DNA from: Halolamina sp. CBA1230
GTDB lineage: Archaea; Halobacteriota; Halobacteria; Halobacteriales; Haloferacaceae
NCBI RefSeq assembly: GCF_002025255.2
Contig: NZ_CP054587.1
Coordinates: 372,001 to 436,000 of the forward strand
Direction: 5' to 3'
Length of the DNA stretch: 64,000 nucleotides
Every line of letters begins with the position of its first letter. Position 1 is the first letter of the stretch. The position numbers were made by a program, and so were the translations under genes. Positions 35,293 to 43,888 of this stretch are shown here, piece after piece. The notes beneath the pieces are model-generated. The model did no database searches and was not told where the DNA came from. It worked only from the letters and a program-made list of their open reading frames with translations.

Positions 35293-36266
35293 AGTTTGCG
35301 GATCACGGCGTCGGCGACCTCGTCCGTGGTCGCCGTGCCGCCGAGATCCGGCGTTCGCGGCCCCTCGTCGAGAACGCGCTCCACCGCCGAGCGCACGTCC
35401 GCGGCCGCGTCGTCGTGACCCAAGTGGGCGAGCAGCATCGCCGCGCTCAGGATCGTCGCCGCGGGGTTGGCGACCCCCTCGCCCGCGATGTCCGGCGCGG
35501 TGCCGTGAACCGGCTCGAACAGCGCGTTCTCGGCGCCGACGTTCGCGGAGGGCAGCAGTCCCAGCCCTCCGACGAGCCCCGCCGCGAGATCCGAAAGCAC
35601 GTCGCCCGCGAGGTTCGGACAGACGATCACGTCGTACTGCGTCGGGTCGAGCAGCAGTTTCGTCGCCAGCGCGTCCATCAGTTCGGTCTCGTACTCGGTG
35701 CCGCGCTCCTCGGCGACGGCGTCGATCGCGTCGAGGAACTGCCCGTCGGTGACGCGCATCACGTTCGCCTTGTGCGCGACCGTCACGTCAGCGTCGCGCT
35801 CGGCGGCGTACTCGAACCCGAACTCCGCGATCCGCCGGGAGGCGGACTCCGTAACGACTCGGGTGAGCGTCGTGACGCCCTCGCCGAGGTCGCTCTCGAT
35901 GCCCGAGTAGACGCCCTCAGTGTTCTCTCGGACGAACACGAGATCCGTCTCGGGTCGGAGGGCGTCGACGCCAGGGGAGGACCGCGCGGGCCGGACGTTC
36001 GCGAAACTGCCGACCGCCTCCCGGAGCGGGAGGATCACGTCGGCCGCCGTCTCGCCCGCCGCACCGAACAGCGTCGCGTCGGCGGCCTCGACGGTGTCGA
36101 CGGTCGACTCCGGCAACGGCGTCCCTCGGTTCTCGGCCACGGCGTCGCCGGCCTCAGCTTCCTGGAAAGTGAACTCGGGATCCACAGCCTCCAGCACCCG
36201 CACGGCGGCGGGGACGACCTCCTGCCCGATGCCGTCGCCGGGGATCACGGCGATCTCGTCGGTCAT
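35289..36266 (-). CDS. leuB: 3-isopropylmalate dehydrogenase
   Basis: 325 residues from ATG 36266. Beta-decarboxylating dehydrogenase: [12 protein letters not shown] (~7), [23 protein letters not shown] (~120), [10 protein letters not shown] and the metal site [23 protein letters not shown] (shown in part: [13 protein letters not shown]). It oxidises 3-isopropylmalate to 2-ketoisocaproate in leucine synthesis. The closely related isocitrate and homoisocitrate enzymes are excluded mainly by context: it overlaps leuD by 4 bases in the leu/ilv operon. Confidence 0.93.
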   Translation of the reverse strand: MTDEIAVIPGDGIGQEVVPAAVRVLEAVDPEFTFQEAEAGDAVAENRGTPLPESTVDTVEAADATLFGAAGETAADVILPLREAVGSFANVRPARSSPGVDALRPETDLVFVRENTEGVYSGIESDLGEGVTTLTRVVTESASRRIAEFGFEYAAERDADVTVAHKANVMRVTDGQFLDAIDAVAEERGTEYETELMDALATKLLLDPTQYDVIVCPNLAGDVLSDLAAGLVGGLGLLPSANVGAENALFEPVHGTAPDIAGEGVANPAATILSAAMLLAHLGHDDAAADVRSAVERVLDEGPRTPDLGGTATTDEVADAVIRKL

Positions 36267-36925
36267 TGGTCCGTGTAGGGCAGCGAGGCGGCCGTCTCCG
36301 CGACCGCCTCGGGGTTCGAGCCGAGCAGCGCGGTGGTGTCCCACTCGCCCGCGACGAGGGACTGGCGCTGGGCCGAGTCGACGCTGGCGTCGATCTCGTT
36401 GCCGTCGTAGCGCACCGTTTCCGCAGCTACGTCGACGGTGATCTCGGTGTCGGGGTGCTCCTCCACGTGCTCCTGGAGCGCCTCGATCGCCTCGCTGTCT
36501 GCGGTGACGGTCGGGATCCCCAGCGCGAGGCAGTTGCCCGCGAAGATCTCCGCGAACGACTCGCCGACGACGGCGTCGATCCCCCACCGTTTGAGCGCCT
36601 GCGGCGCGTGCTCCCGGGAGGAGCCACAGCCGAAGTTGGCGTTGACCACCAGCACCGATGCGTCCCGGAACCGCTCGTCGTTGAACGGGTGGTCCGTGGG
36701 GCTCTCGGCGATCTCACCACCATCCGCGTCCGGTCCAGTGTTCTCGTAGCGCTGGTCGAAGAACGCGAACTCGCCAAGCCCCTCGAAGGTGAGCACCTTC
36801 AGGAACCGCGCGGGGATGATCTGGTCGGTGTCGATGTCGTTCCCCCGCACCGGGACGCCCGTGCCTACGACCGACTCGATGGGGGGCGCATCGACGCCAC
36901 CCCCCTCGGCGCCCTGGCCGCTCAT
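36263..36925 (-). CDS. leuD: 3-isopropylmalate dehydratase, small subunit
   Basis: 220 residues from ATG 36925, overlapping leuC and leuB by 4 bases each (ATGA type). [16 protein letters not shown] and [18 protein letters not shown] define the swivelling small subunit that completes the aconitase-like isomerase. The first ~18 residues are an acidic Gly-rich extension. Tight overlaps point to translational coupling and a fixed LeuC:LeuD ratio. Confidence 0.95.
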   Translation of the reverse strand: MSGQGAEGGGVDAPPIESVVGTGVPVRGNDIDTDQIIPARFLKVLTFEGLGEFAFFDQRYENTGPDADGGEIAESPTDHPFNDERFRDASVLVVNANFGCGSSREHAPQALKRWGIDAVVGESFAEIFAGNCLALGIPTVTADSEAIEALQEHVEEHPDTEITVDVAAETVRYDGNEIDASVDSAQRQSLVAGEWDTTALLGSNPEAVAETAASLPYTDQ

Positions 36926-38349
36926 CGCGCCACCTCCGGCGCCGCGTCGAGTTCGCGCACGTCCGTCACCTCGCCGGTCACGGCCGCGGCGGCGACCATC
37001 TCGGGGCTCATCAGGATCGTCCGCCCGTCGGCGCTCCCCTGCCGACCCACGAAGTTTCGGTTCGAGGAGGAGGCACACACCTCGTCACCCTCGAGCTGGT
37101 CGCTGTTCATCCCGAGACACATCGAGCAGCCCGCGCCGCGCCACTCGAAGCCGGCGTCGCGGAACGTCTCGTCCAGTCCCTCCCGTTCAGCGGCGGATTT
37201 CACGCGCTGACTGCCCGGGACGACGAGGCCGCGAACGTCGTCGGCCAGTTCTCGCCCCTCGACGACCTCGGCGGCCGCCCGCAGGTCCGAGAGCCGCGCG
37301 TTCGTACAGGAGCCCAGGAACGCCACGTCGACCGGGAAGCCGGCCATCGGTTCGCCGGGCTCGACGCCCATGTGCTCCTGTGCGCGTTCGGCGACCGCGC
37401 GGTCCTCCGGCGGCAGATCCGCCAGTGCCGGCACCGGCTCGGAGACGTTGACGGTCTGGCCGGGCGTCGTCCCCCACGTGACGGTCGGCTCGATCTCGCT
37501 GGCGTCGATCGTTACCACGTCGTCGTAGGTGGCGTCGTCGCCAGAGCGGATCGACTCCCAGTACTCCCTGCGCTCGGCGAACTTCTCCGGCTCGTCGGCG
37601 AACGCGTCGGTCTCCCGGAGCCACTCGTAGGTGGTCTCGTCGGGGTTGACGTAGCCCGCGCGGGCGCCGCCCTCGATCGACATGTTGCAGACGGTCATCC
37701 GGCCGGCCATCGACAGCGCCTCGACCGCCGGGCCGCCGTACTCGTACACGTAGCCGACGCCGCCGTCGGTGCCGAGCTCGCCGATGATCGTGAGGATCAG
37801 ATCCTTCGCGGTGACGCCGTCGCCGAGCTCGCCCGTCACCTCGATCCGGCGGACGGCCTGCTTCTCCATCGCGACGGTGCCGGTCGCGAACACGTCCCTG
37901 ATCTGGGAGGTGCCGATTCCGAACGCCAGCGCGCCGAAGGCGCCGTGGGTCGCGGTGTGAGAGTCGCCACAGACGATCGTCATCCCGGGCTGGGTCAGCC
38001 CCTGCTCCGGGCCGACGACGTGGACGATCCCCTGTCGGCCGGTGTCGGGATGGTCGAACGTCAGCCCCCGCTCCCGGACGTTCTCCTCCAGTTCGCTCAT
38101 CATCGACTCCGCGGCCTCGTCGTCGTAGGGGCGCTCCCGGTCGTCCGTGGGGACGATGTGGTCGGCGGTGGCGTGCGTGCGTTCGGGGTAGGCGATCTCC
38201 AGCCCGCGCTCCTCCAGCATCCCGAACGCCTGCGGGCTCGTGACCTCGTGGATCAGGTGTAGCCCGACGAACAGCTGGTCCTGTCCGCTGGGGAGTCGCC
38301 GGACGCGGTGGCGGTCCCAGACCGCATCGTACAGCGTCCCCTCGCTCAT
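36922..38349 (-). CDS. leuC: 3-isopropylmalate dehydratase, large subunit
   Basis: 475 residues. Aconitase-type iron-sulfur enzyme isomerising 2- to 3-isopropylmalate. Fe-S ligands are expected at [10 protein letters not shown] and [11 protein letters not shown]; substrate motifs [21 protein letters not shown] and [10 protein letters not shown] are present. Overlaps the upstream small acidic protein gene by 4 bases, so it is inside one mRNA with ilvBNC. Confidence 0.96.
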   Translation of the reverse strand: MSEGTLYDAVWDRHRVRRLPSGQDQLFVGLHLIHEVTSPQAFGMLEERGLEIAYPERTHATADHIVPTDDRERPYDDEAAESMMSELEENVRERGLTFDHPDTGRQGIVHVVGPEQGLTQPGMTIVCGDSHTATHGAFGALAFGIGTSQIRDVFATGTVAMEKQAVRRIEVTGELGDGVTAKDLILTIIGELGTDGGVGYVYEYGGPAVEALSMAGRMTVCNMSIEGGARAGYVNPDETTYEWLRETDAFADEPEKFAERREYWESIRSGDDATYDDVVTIDASEIEPTVTWGTTPGQTVNVSEPVPALADLPPEDRAVAERAQEHMGVEPGEPMAGFPVDVAFLGSCTNARLSDLRAAAEVVEGRELADDVRGLVVPGSQRVKSAAEREGLDETFRDAGFEWRGAGCSMCLGMNSDQLEGDEVCASSSNRNFVGRQGSADGRTILMSPEMVAAAAVTGEVTDVRELDAAPEVAR

Positions 38350-38699
38350 ACGGGCTCCTCGTCCTCGGCCCCCTCGTTGGCCGCTGTCTCGGCCTCCTCG
38401 TCGACCTCGTCCTCGCGGTCGACGCCGCGAACGTACGCCTCGTTGGCTTCGGGGGCGTCCTCGCGGGGCGTGTGGTCGACGTCTTTCATCGCCTCCTCGT
38501 CACTGTCGTCGCGGTCGTCGGCAGCTTTCGCTTCGCCGCCGTCGACGATGGCGACGGTCCCCCGCTGGAACACCTGGGAGTCGCCGAACGTCTCCCCGGT
38601 CATGGGGTTGGTGTGGCTCACGTCGCCCATCGTTCGGGCAGTAGTCGGTCGGTTCGGCTCGTCGGTCCGTCGTGTCGTCTCGTCTTTGTCTCGGGTCAT
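38346..38699 (-). CDS. Small acidic protein embedded in the ilv/leu operon
   Basis: 117 residues, no hydrophobic segment. The core [18 protein letters not shown] and [15 protein letters not shown] (~24-57) looks folded; both ends are charged and low-complexity. It overlaps leuC by 4 bases and starts 4 bases after ilvC ends, so it is coexpressed with the pathway enzymes. No known enzyme matches; a regulatory or assembly role for a pathway enzyme is only a guess. Confidence 0.8.
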   Translation of the reverse strand: MTRDKDETTRRTDEPNRPTTARTMGDVSHTNPMTGETFGDSQVFQRGTVAIVDGGEAKAADDRDDSDEEAMKDVDHTPREDAPEANEAYVRGVDREDEVDEEAETAANEGAEDEEPV

Positions 38700-38703
38700 T
38701 GTC

Positions 38704-39735
38704 TCAGTCGTCTGCGGGTGCGTCGGCTGGCTCTCGGTTCCCCTCCTCGCTCCAGGCGAACAGCGCGCGGAGCTCCTCGCCCACGTCCTCGATGTCGTGG
38801 GCCTTCTCGGCGCGGCGGCGCTGGCCGTACGACGGCCGGCCGGCCTGGTTCTCGGCGATCCACTCGCGGGCGAACTCCCCGTTCTGGACCTCCTCCAGCA
38901 CGGTCTCCATCTGCTCGCGGGCGTGGTCGTCGACGACCACCTCGCCGCGGGTGAGGCCGCCGTACTCGGCGGTGTCGGAGACGGAGTCCCACATCTCGCT
39001 CATCCCGCCCTCGTACAGCAGGTCGACGATGAGCTTCAGCTCGTTCAGACACTCGAAGTACGCCATCTCGCGGCTGTAGCCGGCGTCGGTCAGCGTCTCG
39101 TACCCCGCCTTCACGAGCTCGGTGACGCCGCCACAGAGCACCGCCTGCTCGCCGAACAGGTCGGTCTCGGTCTCCTCGCGGAACGTGGTCTCGATCACGC
39201 CCGCGCGGGCACAGCCGATGGCGGCGGCGTACGCCAGCGCCTCCTGTGTGGCCTCGCCGGTCGCGTCGCGGTACACCGCGAGCAGGCCGGGCGTCCCCTC
39301 GCCCGCCTCGTACTGGCGGCGGACGATGTGGCCCGGGCTCTTGGGCGCGACCATCGTCACGTCGACGTCCTCGGATGGTTCGATCTGGTCGTAGTGGATG
39401 TTGAACCCGTGGGCGAACTGGAGCGTGTCGCCGGCCTCCAGCTCCGGCACGATCTCCTCGTACACGTCGGGCTGGACGTTGTCCGGGACGAGCATCGACA
39501 CCACGTCGGCGGCCGCCGCGGCCTCCGCGGGCGTCGCGACGGTGAGCCCGTCCTCGCGGGCGGCGTTCCGGGAGGCCGACCCCTCGCGTAGGCCGACGAT
39601 CACGTCGACCCCACTCTCCGCGAGGTTCTGTGCGTGGGCGTGGCCCTGGCTCCCGTAGCCGAGCACCGCGACCGTCTTCTCCTCGATGTAGCTGTGCGCC
39701 GCGTCGTCGTCGTGGTAGATCGTGTTCTCAGTCAT
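38704..39735 (-). CDS. ilvC: Ketol-acid reductoisomerase
   Basis: 343 residues, class I length. NAD(P)-binding [15 protein letters not shown] (~29), [32 protein letters not shown] and the Mg-binding Glu region [19 protein letters not shown] (shown in part: [12 protein letters not shown]) are intact. It converts acetolactate and acetohydroxybutyrate to dihydroxy acids. Its start lies inside the end of ilvN (8-base overlap). Confidence 0.97.
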   Translation of the reverse strand: MTENTIYHDDDAAHSYIEEKTVAVLGYGSQGHAHAQNLAESGVDVIVGLREGSASRNAAREDGLTVATPAEAAAAADVVSMLVPDNVQPDVYEEIVPELEAGDTLQFAHGFNIHYDQIEPSEDVDVTMVAPKSPGHIVRRQYEAGEGTPGLLAVYRDATGEATQEALAYAAAIGCARAGVIETTFREETETDLFGEQAVLCGGVTELVKAGYETLTDAGYSREMAYFECLNELKLIVDLLYEGGMSEMWDSVSDTAEYGGLTRGEVVVDDHAREQMETVLEEVQNGEFAREWIAENQAGRPSYGQRRRAEKAHDIEDVGEELRALFAWSEEGNREPADAPADD

Positions 39736-40462
39736 CGTCGGTGTGCGCTTCCGCGCCCTCCGTGGCCGACGCCGAGTCCGTCGCCGCGGCGTCGACCGGC
39801 TGTCGTTCGTAGCGTTCTTCCTCCGCGTCGGTGGTCCACTCGTTCCCGCGAGCCAGCGCGGCCGTGCCCGTCCGGGTGAGCTCCCTGACGCCGAAGCGCT
39901 GGAACGCCTCGATCGCGCGGTCGACCTCGGCGGAACTGCCCGTCACCTCGACGGTGACGGTCCCGGGCTCGGCGTCGAGCGTGCGGGCATCGAACATCTC
40001 CGCGACCGCCTCGACCGCCGCGGGGTCGTCGTCGTGGACTTTCAGCACCGCGAGCTCGCGCCGGACCGCGTCCCGGCCCAGCTCCCGGACCGAGATCACC
40101 GGCACCAGCTTCTCCAGCTGTTTCTCGACCTGTCGGACGCCCGGCTCCGGCTCCTCGATCGTCAGCGTCATCCGGGCGGTCTCGGGGTTCGTCGTCGGGC
40201 CGACGGTCAGCGAGTCGATGTCGAACCGCCGCCGGCTCACCAGCCCCGCGACCTCCGCGAGCACGCCCGGCTCGTGTTTCACGAGCGCCGAGATGGTTGT
40301 CCGGCGCGCCGGGTGGCTGGCCTCGGCTTCGGGGTCGACGCGGACGCCCTCTTTCGATCGTCGGCCGCTGGGTCGTTCGCGCTCGTCCGGGCCGGGGCCC
40401 TGCAGTCCGTCGCGGTCCGTGTCGCGGTCCGCGAACTCCCCGCCGGTTCGCTCCCGGCTCAT
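39728..40462 (-). CDS. ilvN: Acetolactate synthase, regulatory small subunit
   Basis: 244 residues. The ACT domain starts near 54 ([20 protein letters not shown]) with [12 protein letters not shown], and a second ACT-like half follows (~125-205). The subunit binds valine and activates the catalytic subunit in known systems. The first ~50 and last ~35 residues are acidic, low-complexity extensions not found in bacterial IlvN. Overlaps ilvB by 4 and ilvC by 8 bases. Confidence 0.95.
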   Translation of the reverse strand: MSRERTGGEFADRDTDRDGLQGPGPDERERPSGRRSKEGVRVDPEAEASHPARRTTISALVKHEPGVLAEVAGLVSRRRFDIDSLTVGPTTNPETARMTLTIEEPEPGVRQVEKQLEKLVPVISVRELGRDAVRRELAVLKVHDDDPAAVEAVAEMFDARTLDAEPGTVTVEVTGSSAEVDRAIEAFQRFGVRELTRTGTAALARGNEWTTDAEEERYERQPVDAAATDSASATEGAEAHTDDD

Positions 40463-42273
40463 AGCTGCCCCTCCGACAGCGCGAAGCCGCTGTTGTCGCC
40501 GCCACTCGGAACCATCGGGTAGACGTTCTCACCCGGGTCGATCTGGGCGTCCACGACCGACGGGCCGTCGTGGGCGAACGCCGCCTCCAGCGTGTCGGCC
40601 ACGTCGTCGTACCCCTCGAGCGTGAACCCTTTCGCGCCGAACGCCTCGGCGATGGGCTCGAACTCGGGCATCCAGCCGTACTCCGAGGCGGTGTGGCGCC
40701 CCTCGAAGAAGGCGTCCTGCCACTGTCGGACCATCCCGATAGCCTCGTTGTTGAGCACGATCACGGTCACGTCGAGGTTCTCGCGGGCCGCGACCGACAG
40801 CTCCTGCAGCGTCATCATGAAGGAGCCGTCGCCCTCGAAGCAGACCACCTCGCGGTCGGGCGCGGCGACTTTCGCGCCGATCGCGGCGGGCAGCCCGTAC
40901 CCCATCGTCCCCAGCCCGTGGCTGGAGACCCAGCAGCGCGGGTCGCGGTACGTCCAGTACTGCGCGGCCCACATCTGGTGCTGGCCGACGCCGGTGGTGA
41001 CGATCGCGTCGTCGGGCGTCGCTGCGTCGGCAGCCTCGACGACGAACTGCGGCTTCAGCGGCTCCTCGTCCGGCGCCGCGTAGGTCATGGGGTACTGCTC
41101 CTCCCACTCGTGGCACTGCTCGCGCCAGTCGGCGTAGCGCTCGGTCGCGTCGGCGGCTCGCTCGGCGAACGCCTCGTGGACCTGCTCGACCACTGCGGCC
41201 GCGTCGCCGACCAGCGGGTAGTCCGCCTCGACGTTCTTCGAGATCTCCGCGGCGTCGATGTCGGCGTGGATCACCTCGGCCTCGGGCGCGAACGTCTCGA
41301 CGCCGCCGGTCAGGCGGTCGTCGAAGCGCGTCCCGATCGCGAACAGGCAGTCGGTGTGCGAGACCGCCATGTTGGCGGCGCCGGTGCCGTGCATCCCCGC
41401 GAAGGAGAGGCAGCGGTCGTCGTCCTCCGGCACCGCGCCGATGCCCGGCATCGTCGTCACCACGGGCACGTCGAACGCTTCGACGAACGCCCGCAGCTCC
41501 TCGCTAGCCTCGGCTTTCACGACGCCCCCGCCCGCGAGCACCAGCGGGCGCTCGGCGCGCGCGAGCGCGTCGGCCGCGGCGTCGACGGCGGACTCCTCGG
41601 CGAACTCGGGCGCCTCGTAGTACTCGGGCAGCTCCGCCTCGGGCGCCTCGTCGCCCGTCGTCTCGGCGGTGGTCGCGTCCTTCGGCAGGTCGACCAGCGT
41701 CGGCCCCGGGCGGCCGGCGCCGGCGAGTTCGACCGCCTCACCCACGGACGGGCCGACCGCGTCGGCCTCGCCGGCGACGTAGTTCTGCTTCGTGATCGGG
41801 CGGGTGACGCCGAGGGTGTCGGTCTCCTGGAACGCGTCGTTGCCCAGGAACGCCGTCGGCACCTGCCCCGTCAGCGCGACGACGGGGTCGGAGTCCATGT
41901 CGGCGTCGGCGATCCCGGTCACGAGGTTGGTCGCGCCCGGGCCGGATGTGGCCATGCAGACGCCCGGCTCCCCCGTCACCTGCCCGTACGCGTCGGCGGC
42001 ATGGGCCGCCGCCTGCTCGTGGGCCATCGTGACGTGGGTCGGCGCCGCCTCGGCCTCGGCGAGGGCGTCGTAGACGGGCATGATCGCGCCGCCCTGCACG
42101 CCGAAGACGTGCTCGACGCCCGCCGCCGTGAGCGCCGCGATGGCCGCGTCGGCGCCGGTCGTCGGAGTCGACGGCGTCTCCGTCGGCTGTTCGTCGGACT
42201 GTTCCGTTCGCTCGTCGTCGCGCCGCGGCTCTTCCTCGGTCGGTCGGGCCGCGGCGGGTGCTGGCTCGCTCAT
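40459..42273 (-). CDS. ilvB: Acetolactate synthase, catalytic large subunit
   Basis: 604 residues. Thiamine-diphosphate enzyme: GVEHVFGVQGGAIMPVYDAL (~56), the catalytic Glu in AHEQAAAHAADAYG, GQVPTAFLGNDAFQE, and the ThDP motif CFEGDGSFMMTLQEL with downstream NNEAIGM. It condenses pyruvate with pyruvate or 2-ketobutyrate, the first common step to valine, leucine and isoleucine. The ~35 N-terminal residues are an acidic tail. The ATG at 42273 follows a 139-base leader holding a short BCAA-rich ORF and hairpin. Confidence 0.96.
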   Translation of the reverse strand: MSEPAPAAARPTEEEPRRDDERTEQSDEQPTETPSTPTTGADAAIAALTAAGVEHVFGVQGGAIMPVYDALAEAEAAPTHVTMAHEQAAAHAADAYGQVTGEPGVCMATSGPGATNLVTGIADADMDSDPVVALTGQVPTAFLGNDAFQETDTLGVTRPITKQNYVAGEADAVGPSVGEAVELAGAGRPGPTLVDLPKDATTAETTGDEAPEAELPEYYEAPEFAEESAVDAAADALARAERPLVLAGGGVVKAEASEELRAFVEAFDVPVVTTMPGIGAVPEDDDRCLSFAGMHGTGAANMAVSHTDCLFAIGTRFDDRLTGGVETFAPEAEVIHADIDAAEISKNVEADYPLVGDAAAVVEQVHEAFAERAADATERYADWREQCHEWEEQYPMTYAAPDEEPLKPQFVVEAADAATPDDAIVTTGVGQHQMWAAQYWTYRDPRCWVSSHGLGTMGYGLPAAIGAKVAAPDREVVCFEGDGSFMMTLQELSVAARENLDVTVIVLNNEAIGMVRQWQDAFFEGRHTASEYGWMPEFEPIAEAFGAKGFTLEGYDDVADTLEAAFAHDGPSVVDAQIDPGENVYPMVPSGGDNSGFALSEGQL

Positions 42274-42335
42274 CGTGTAACGTGACTGCAGGCTCGGTGG
42301 TCGGGTGGTGCGACGGTCGGGTGAGAAGTGGGGGG

Positions 42336-42359
42336 TGTAGGGGTCAGGCTGCCCCTACA
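42336..42359 (-). promoter_or_regulatory. Candidate attenuator hairpin in the ilvB leader
   Basis: A perfect 8-bp stem (TGTAGGGG/CCCCTACA) with an 8-base loop. On the minus-strand RNA the first arm is made from the last codons of the leader ORF (end of an Ile codon, GUA, GGG, first base of GCA), and the UGA stop lies in the loop. A ribosome held on the Leu-Ile-Ile-Val codons would cover this arm. No U-rich tract follows, so the output could be termination or altered access to ilvB. Function is inferred. Confidence 0.55.
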
Positions 42360-42412
42360 ATGATGAGCGAGACGCTGACGCCGAGCGAACCGGTGTGGCG
42401 TCGGCGCGTCAT
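42344..42412 (-). CDS. Putative ilvB leader peptide (22 residues)
   Basis: ATG at 42412, TGA at 42344-42346. The peptide begins MTRRRHTGSLG and ends SVSLIIVGAA, with consecutive Leu-Ile-Ile-Val codons just before the stop. Starting 24-29 bases upstream of its ATG is a TATA box (TTATCA) preceded by a purine-rich BRE-like GAAAAG, so the mRNA probably begins at this ATG and the peptide would be its first translated unit. It overlaps the hairpin at 42336-42359 and ends 71 bases before ilvB. Confidence 0.6.
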   Translation of the reverse strand: MTRRRHTGSLGVSVSLIIVGAA

Positions 42413-42435
42413 GGGCGGAGCGATGGCAGCGACCG

Positions 42436-42450
42436 TGATAACTCTTTTCG
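42436..42450 (-). promoter_or_regulatory. Promoter of the ilvB operon (BRE and TATA)
   Basis: On the minus strand CGAAAAGAG (42442-42450) is followed at once by TTATCA (42436-42441). Distance from TATA to the leader ATG at 42412 is 24-29 bases, ideal for a leaderless haloarchaeal transcript. It shows that ilvB has its own promoter separate from leuA. Confidence 0.65.
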
Positions 42451-42470
42451 TGGCATGTCCCGACGTGACA

Positions 42471-42507
42471 CGATCGAGAGCGCCGCGGCTGTCGCGGCGC
42501 GCGATCG
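42471..42507 (-). terminator. Imperfect long hairpin after leuA
   Basis: An inner 8-bp stem GCGCCGCG/CGCGGCGC with loop GCTGT (42480-42500) is extended by CGATCG arms (42471-42476 and 42502-42507) across a small internal bulge. It begins 8 bases after the leuA stop and precedes the ilvB promoter, so it probably marks the end of leuA mRNA. Confidence 0.5.
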
Positions 42508-42514
42508 GCGGTGC

Positions 42515-43756
42515 TCATCGGGCCGGCCCCTCCGTGACGCGTTCGGCCTCGCGGTCGACGCCGTTGGCCTCGGCGACGGTTTCGAGCGTCTCCTCGGTGA
42601 TCTCGTCGCCGTCGGCGCCGCGGTCCTTCACCTCGCGGGTGACCGCCCGCACCTGCTCGTCGGTCGGGTCGTACCCCGCGTCGCACAGGCGTTCGCGCAC
42701 GGAGTGGGTGCCGGTGTGTTTGCCAAGCACCAGTTCGCGTTCCGCCCCCACCATCTCCGGGGTCATCACCCCGGGCTCGAACGTCGCGGAGTTCTCGATG
42801 ACGCCCGCGGCGTGGATGCCCGACTCGTGGGCGAACGCGTTGTCGCCGACGACCGGCGCGTTCGGCGGCTGGTCGACGCCGCTGCGCTCCTCGACCAGCC
42901 GGGCGAGCGCCGTGATCTCGGTGGTGTCGATCCCGGTGTCGGCGCCGTAGACGCTCTCGGCGGCCATGATGACCTGCTCGAAGGCGGCGTTGCCGGCACG
43001 TTCGCCGATACCGCCGACGGAGACCTGCGCCTGGTCGGCGCCGGCCTCGAGCCCGGCGAGCGCGTTCGCGCTCGCGAGCCCGAAGTCGTCGTGCGTGTGG
43101 ACGTCGATCCGGGCGTCCGTGTGCTCCCGGACCGTCCGGATCAGCTCCGCGAACCGCCCGGGGGTCGCGACCCCGCAGGTGTCCGGGACGTTGATCCAGT
43201 CGACGCCCGCTTCCGATACGGCCTCGACGACCTCGATCAGGTAGTCGGGGTCGGTGCGGGTGGCGTCCATCGGGGAGAACATCACTTCGGCCCCGGAGTC
43301 GGCGGCGCGGACGACGGTTTCGACCGAGCGCTCGATCACGGCCTCGCGGCTGGCGTGCATCGAGTCCTCGATCTGGACGTCACTGGTCGACGCGAAGGCG
43401 TGGACCATGTCGACGCCGGCGTCGAGCGCGGCCTCGATATCGTCCTCGACGACGCGCGCGAGCCCACAGACCGTCGTGTCGGCGGCCGACGCGACGTCGC
43501 GGACTGCCGCGAACTCCGCGTCGGAGTTCACGGGGAAGCCCGCCTCGATCACGTCGACGCCGGCAGCGTCCAGCGCTGCGGCTATCTCGCGCTTGTCGTC
43601 GTAGGAGAACGAAGTACGGGGCGACTGTTCACCGTCTCGCAGGGTAGTGTCGAAGATCCGAGCCGTGGCGAACTCGGGATCAGTTCTCAGCGTGCCCTGG
43701 GAGAACTCGATCCGCCGGGGTTCCCGACGCTCCCTCAGTGTCGTGAGACATTGCAT
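42515..43756 (-). CDS. leuA: 2-isopropylmalate synthase, short form without regulatory domain
   Basis: 413 residues. DRE-TIM metallolyase barrel: IFDTTLRDGEQSPRTSFSY (~34), VIEAGFPVNSDAEF, DVHTHDDFGLASANALAG (~219) and GIGERAGNA. It condenses acetyl-CoA with 2-ketoisovalerate, the committed leucine step. Feedback-regulated LeuA proteins have a further ~130-residue dimer domain; here the protein stops after a short linker at GVDREAERVTEGPAR. Citramalate synthase is the main alternative. The start MQCLTTLRERR is the only start before the conserved core. Confidence 0.88.
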   Translation of the reverse strand: MQCLTTLRERREPRRIEFSQGTLRTDPEFATARIFDTTLRDGEQSPRTSFSYDDKREIAAALDAAGVDVIEAGFPVNSDAEFAAVRDVASAADTTVCGLARVVEDDIEAALDAGVDMVHAFASTSDVQIEDSMHASREAVIERSVETVVRAADSGAEVMFSPMDATRTDPDYLIEVVEAVSEAGVDWINVPDTCGVATPGRFAELIRTVREHTDARIDVHTHDDFGLASANALAGLEAGADQAQVSVGGIGERAGNAAFEQVIMAAESVYGADTGIDTTEITALARLVEERSGVDQPPNAPVVGDNAFAHESGIHAAGVIENSATFEPGVMTPEMVGAERELVLGKHTGTHSVRERLCDAGYDPTDEQVRAVTREVKDRGADGDEITEETLETVAEANGVDREAERVTEGPAR

Positions 43757-43860
43757 CCCACGCTATCCAGTGGCACTACTTGAACCTGTCGCCGCGAACC
43801 ATCACGATTAATAGGCCATGTATCGTAGTTGATCGGTCAGTCCCCACACTCGGAACGGAG

Positions 43861-43866
43861 TTAAGT
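43861..43866 (+). promoter_or_regulatory. TATA-like element of ilvD
   Basis: TTAAGT lies 23-28 bases before the ilvD ATG at 43889, supporting that start (rather than the upstream in-frame codon near 43865) and a leaderless transcript. Confidence 0.5.
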
Positions 43867-43888
43867 GTCCCCGGGCGCGGGTAGTGGT

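Noticed and set aside
42409-42456. A second short ORF (15 codons, MPRKELSRSLPS...) upstream of the chosen ilvB leader ORF
   Set aside because: Its start lies inside or before the BRE/TATA elements, so it would not be in the predicted mRNA, and it has no run of branched-chain codons.
43680-43752. Short overlapping ORF in another frame at the start of leuA (MSHDTEGASG...)
   Set aside because: No branched-chain codon run, no hairpin, and it overlaps the leuA coding frame that continues into the conserved core; judged a coincidence.
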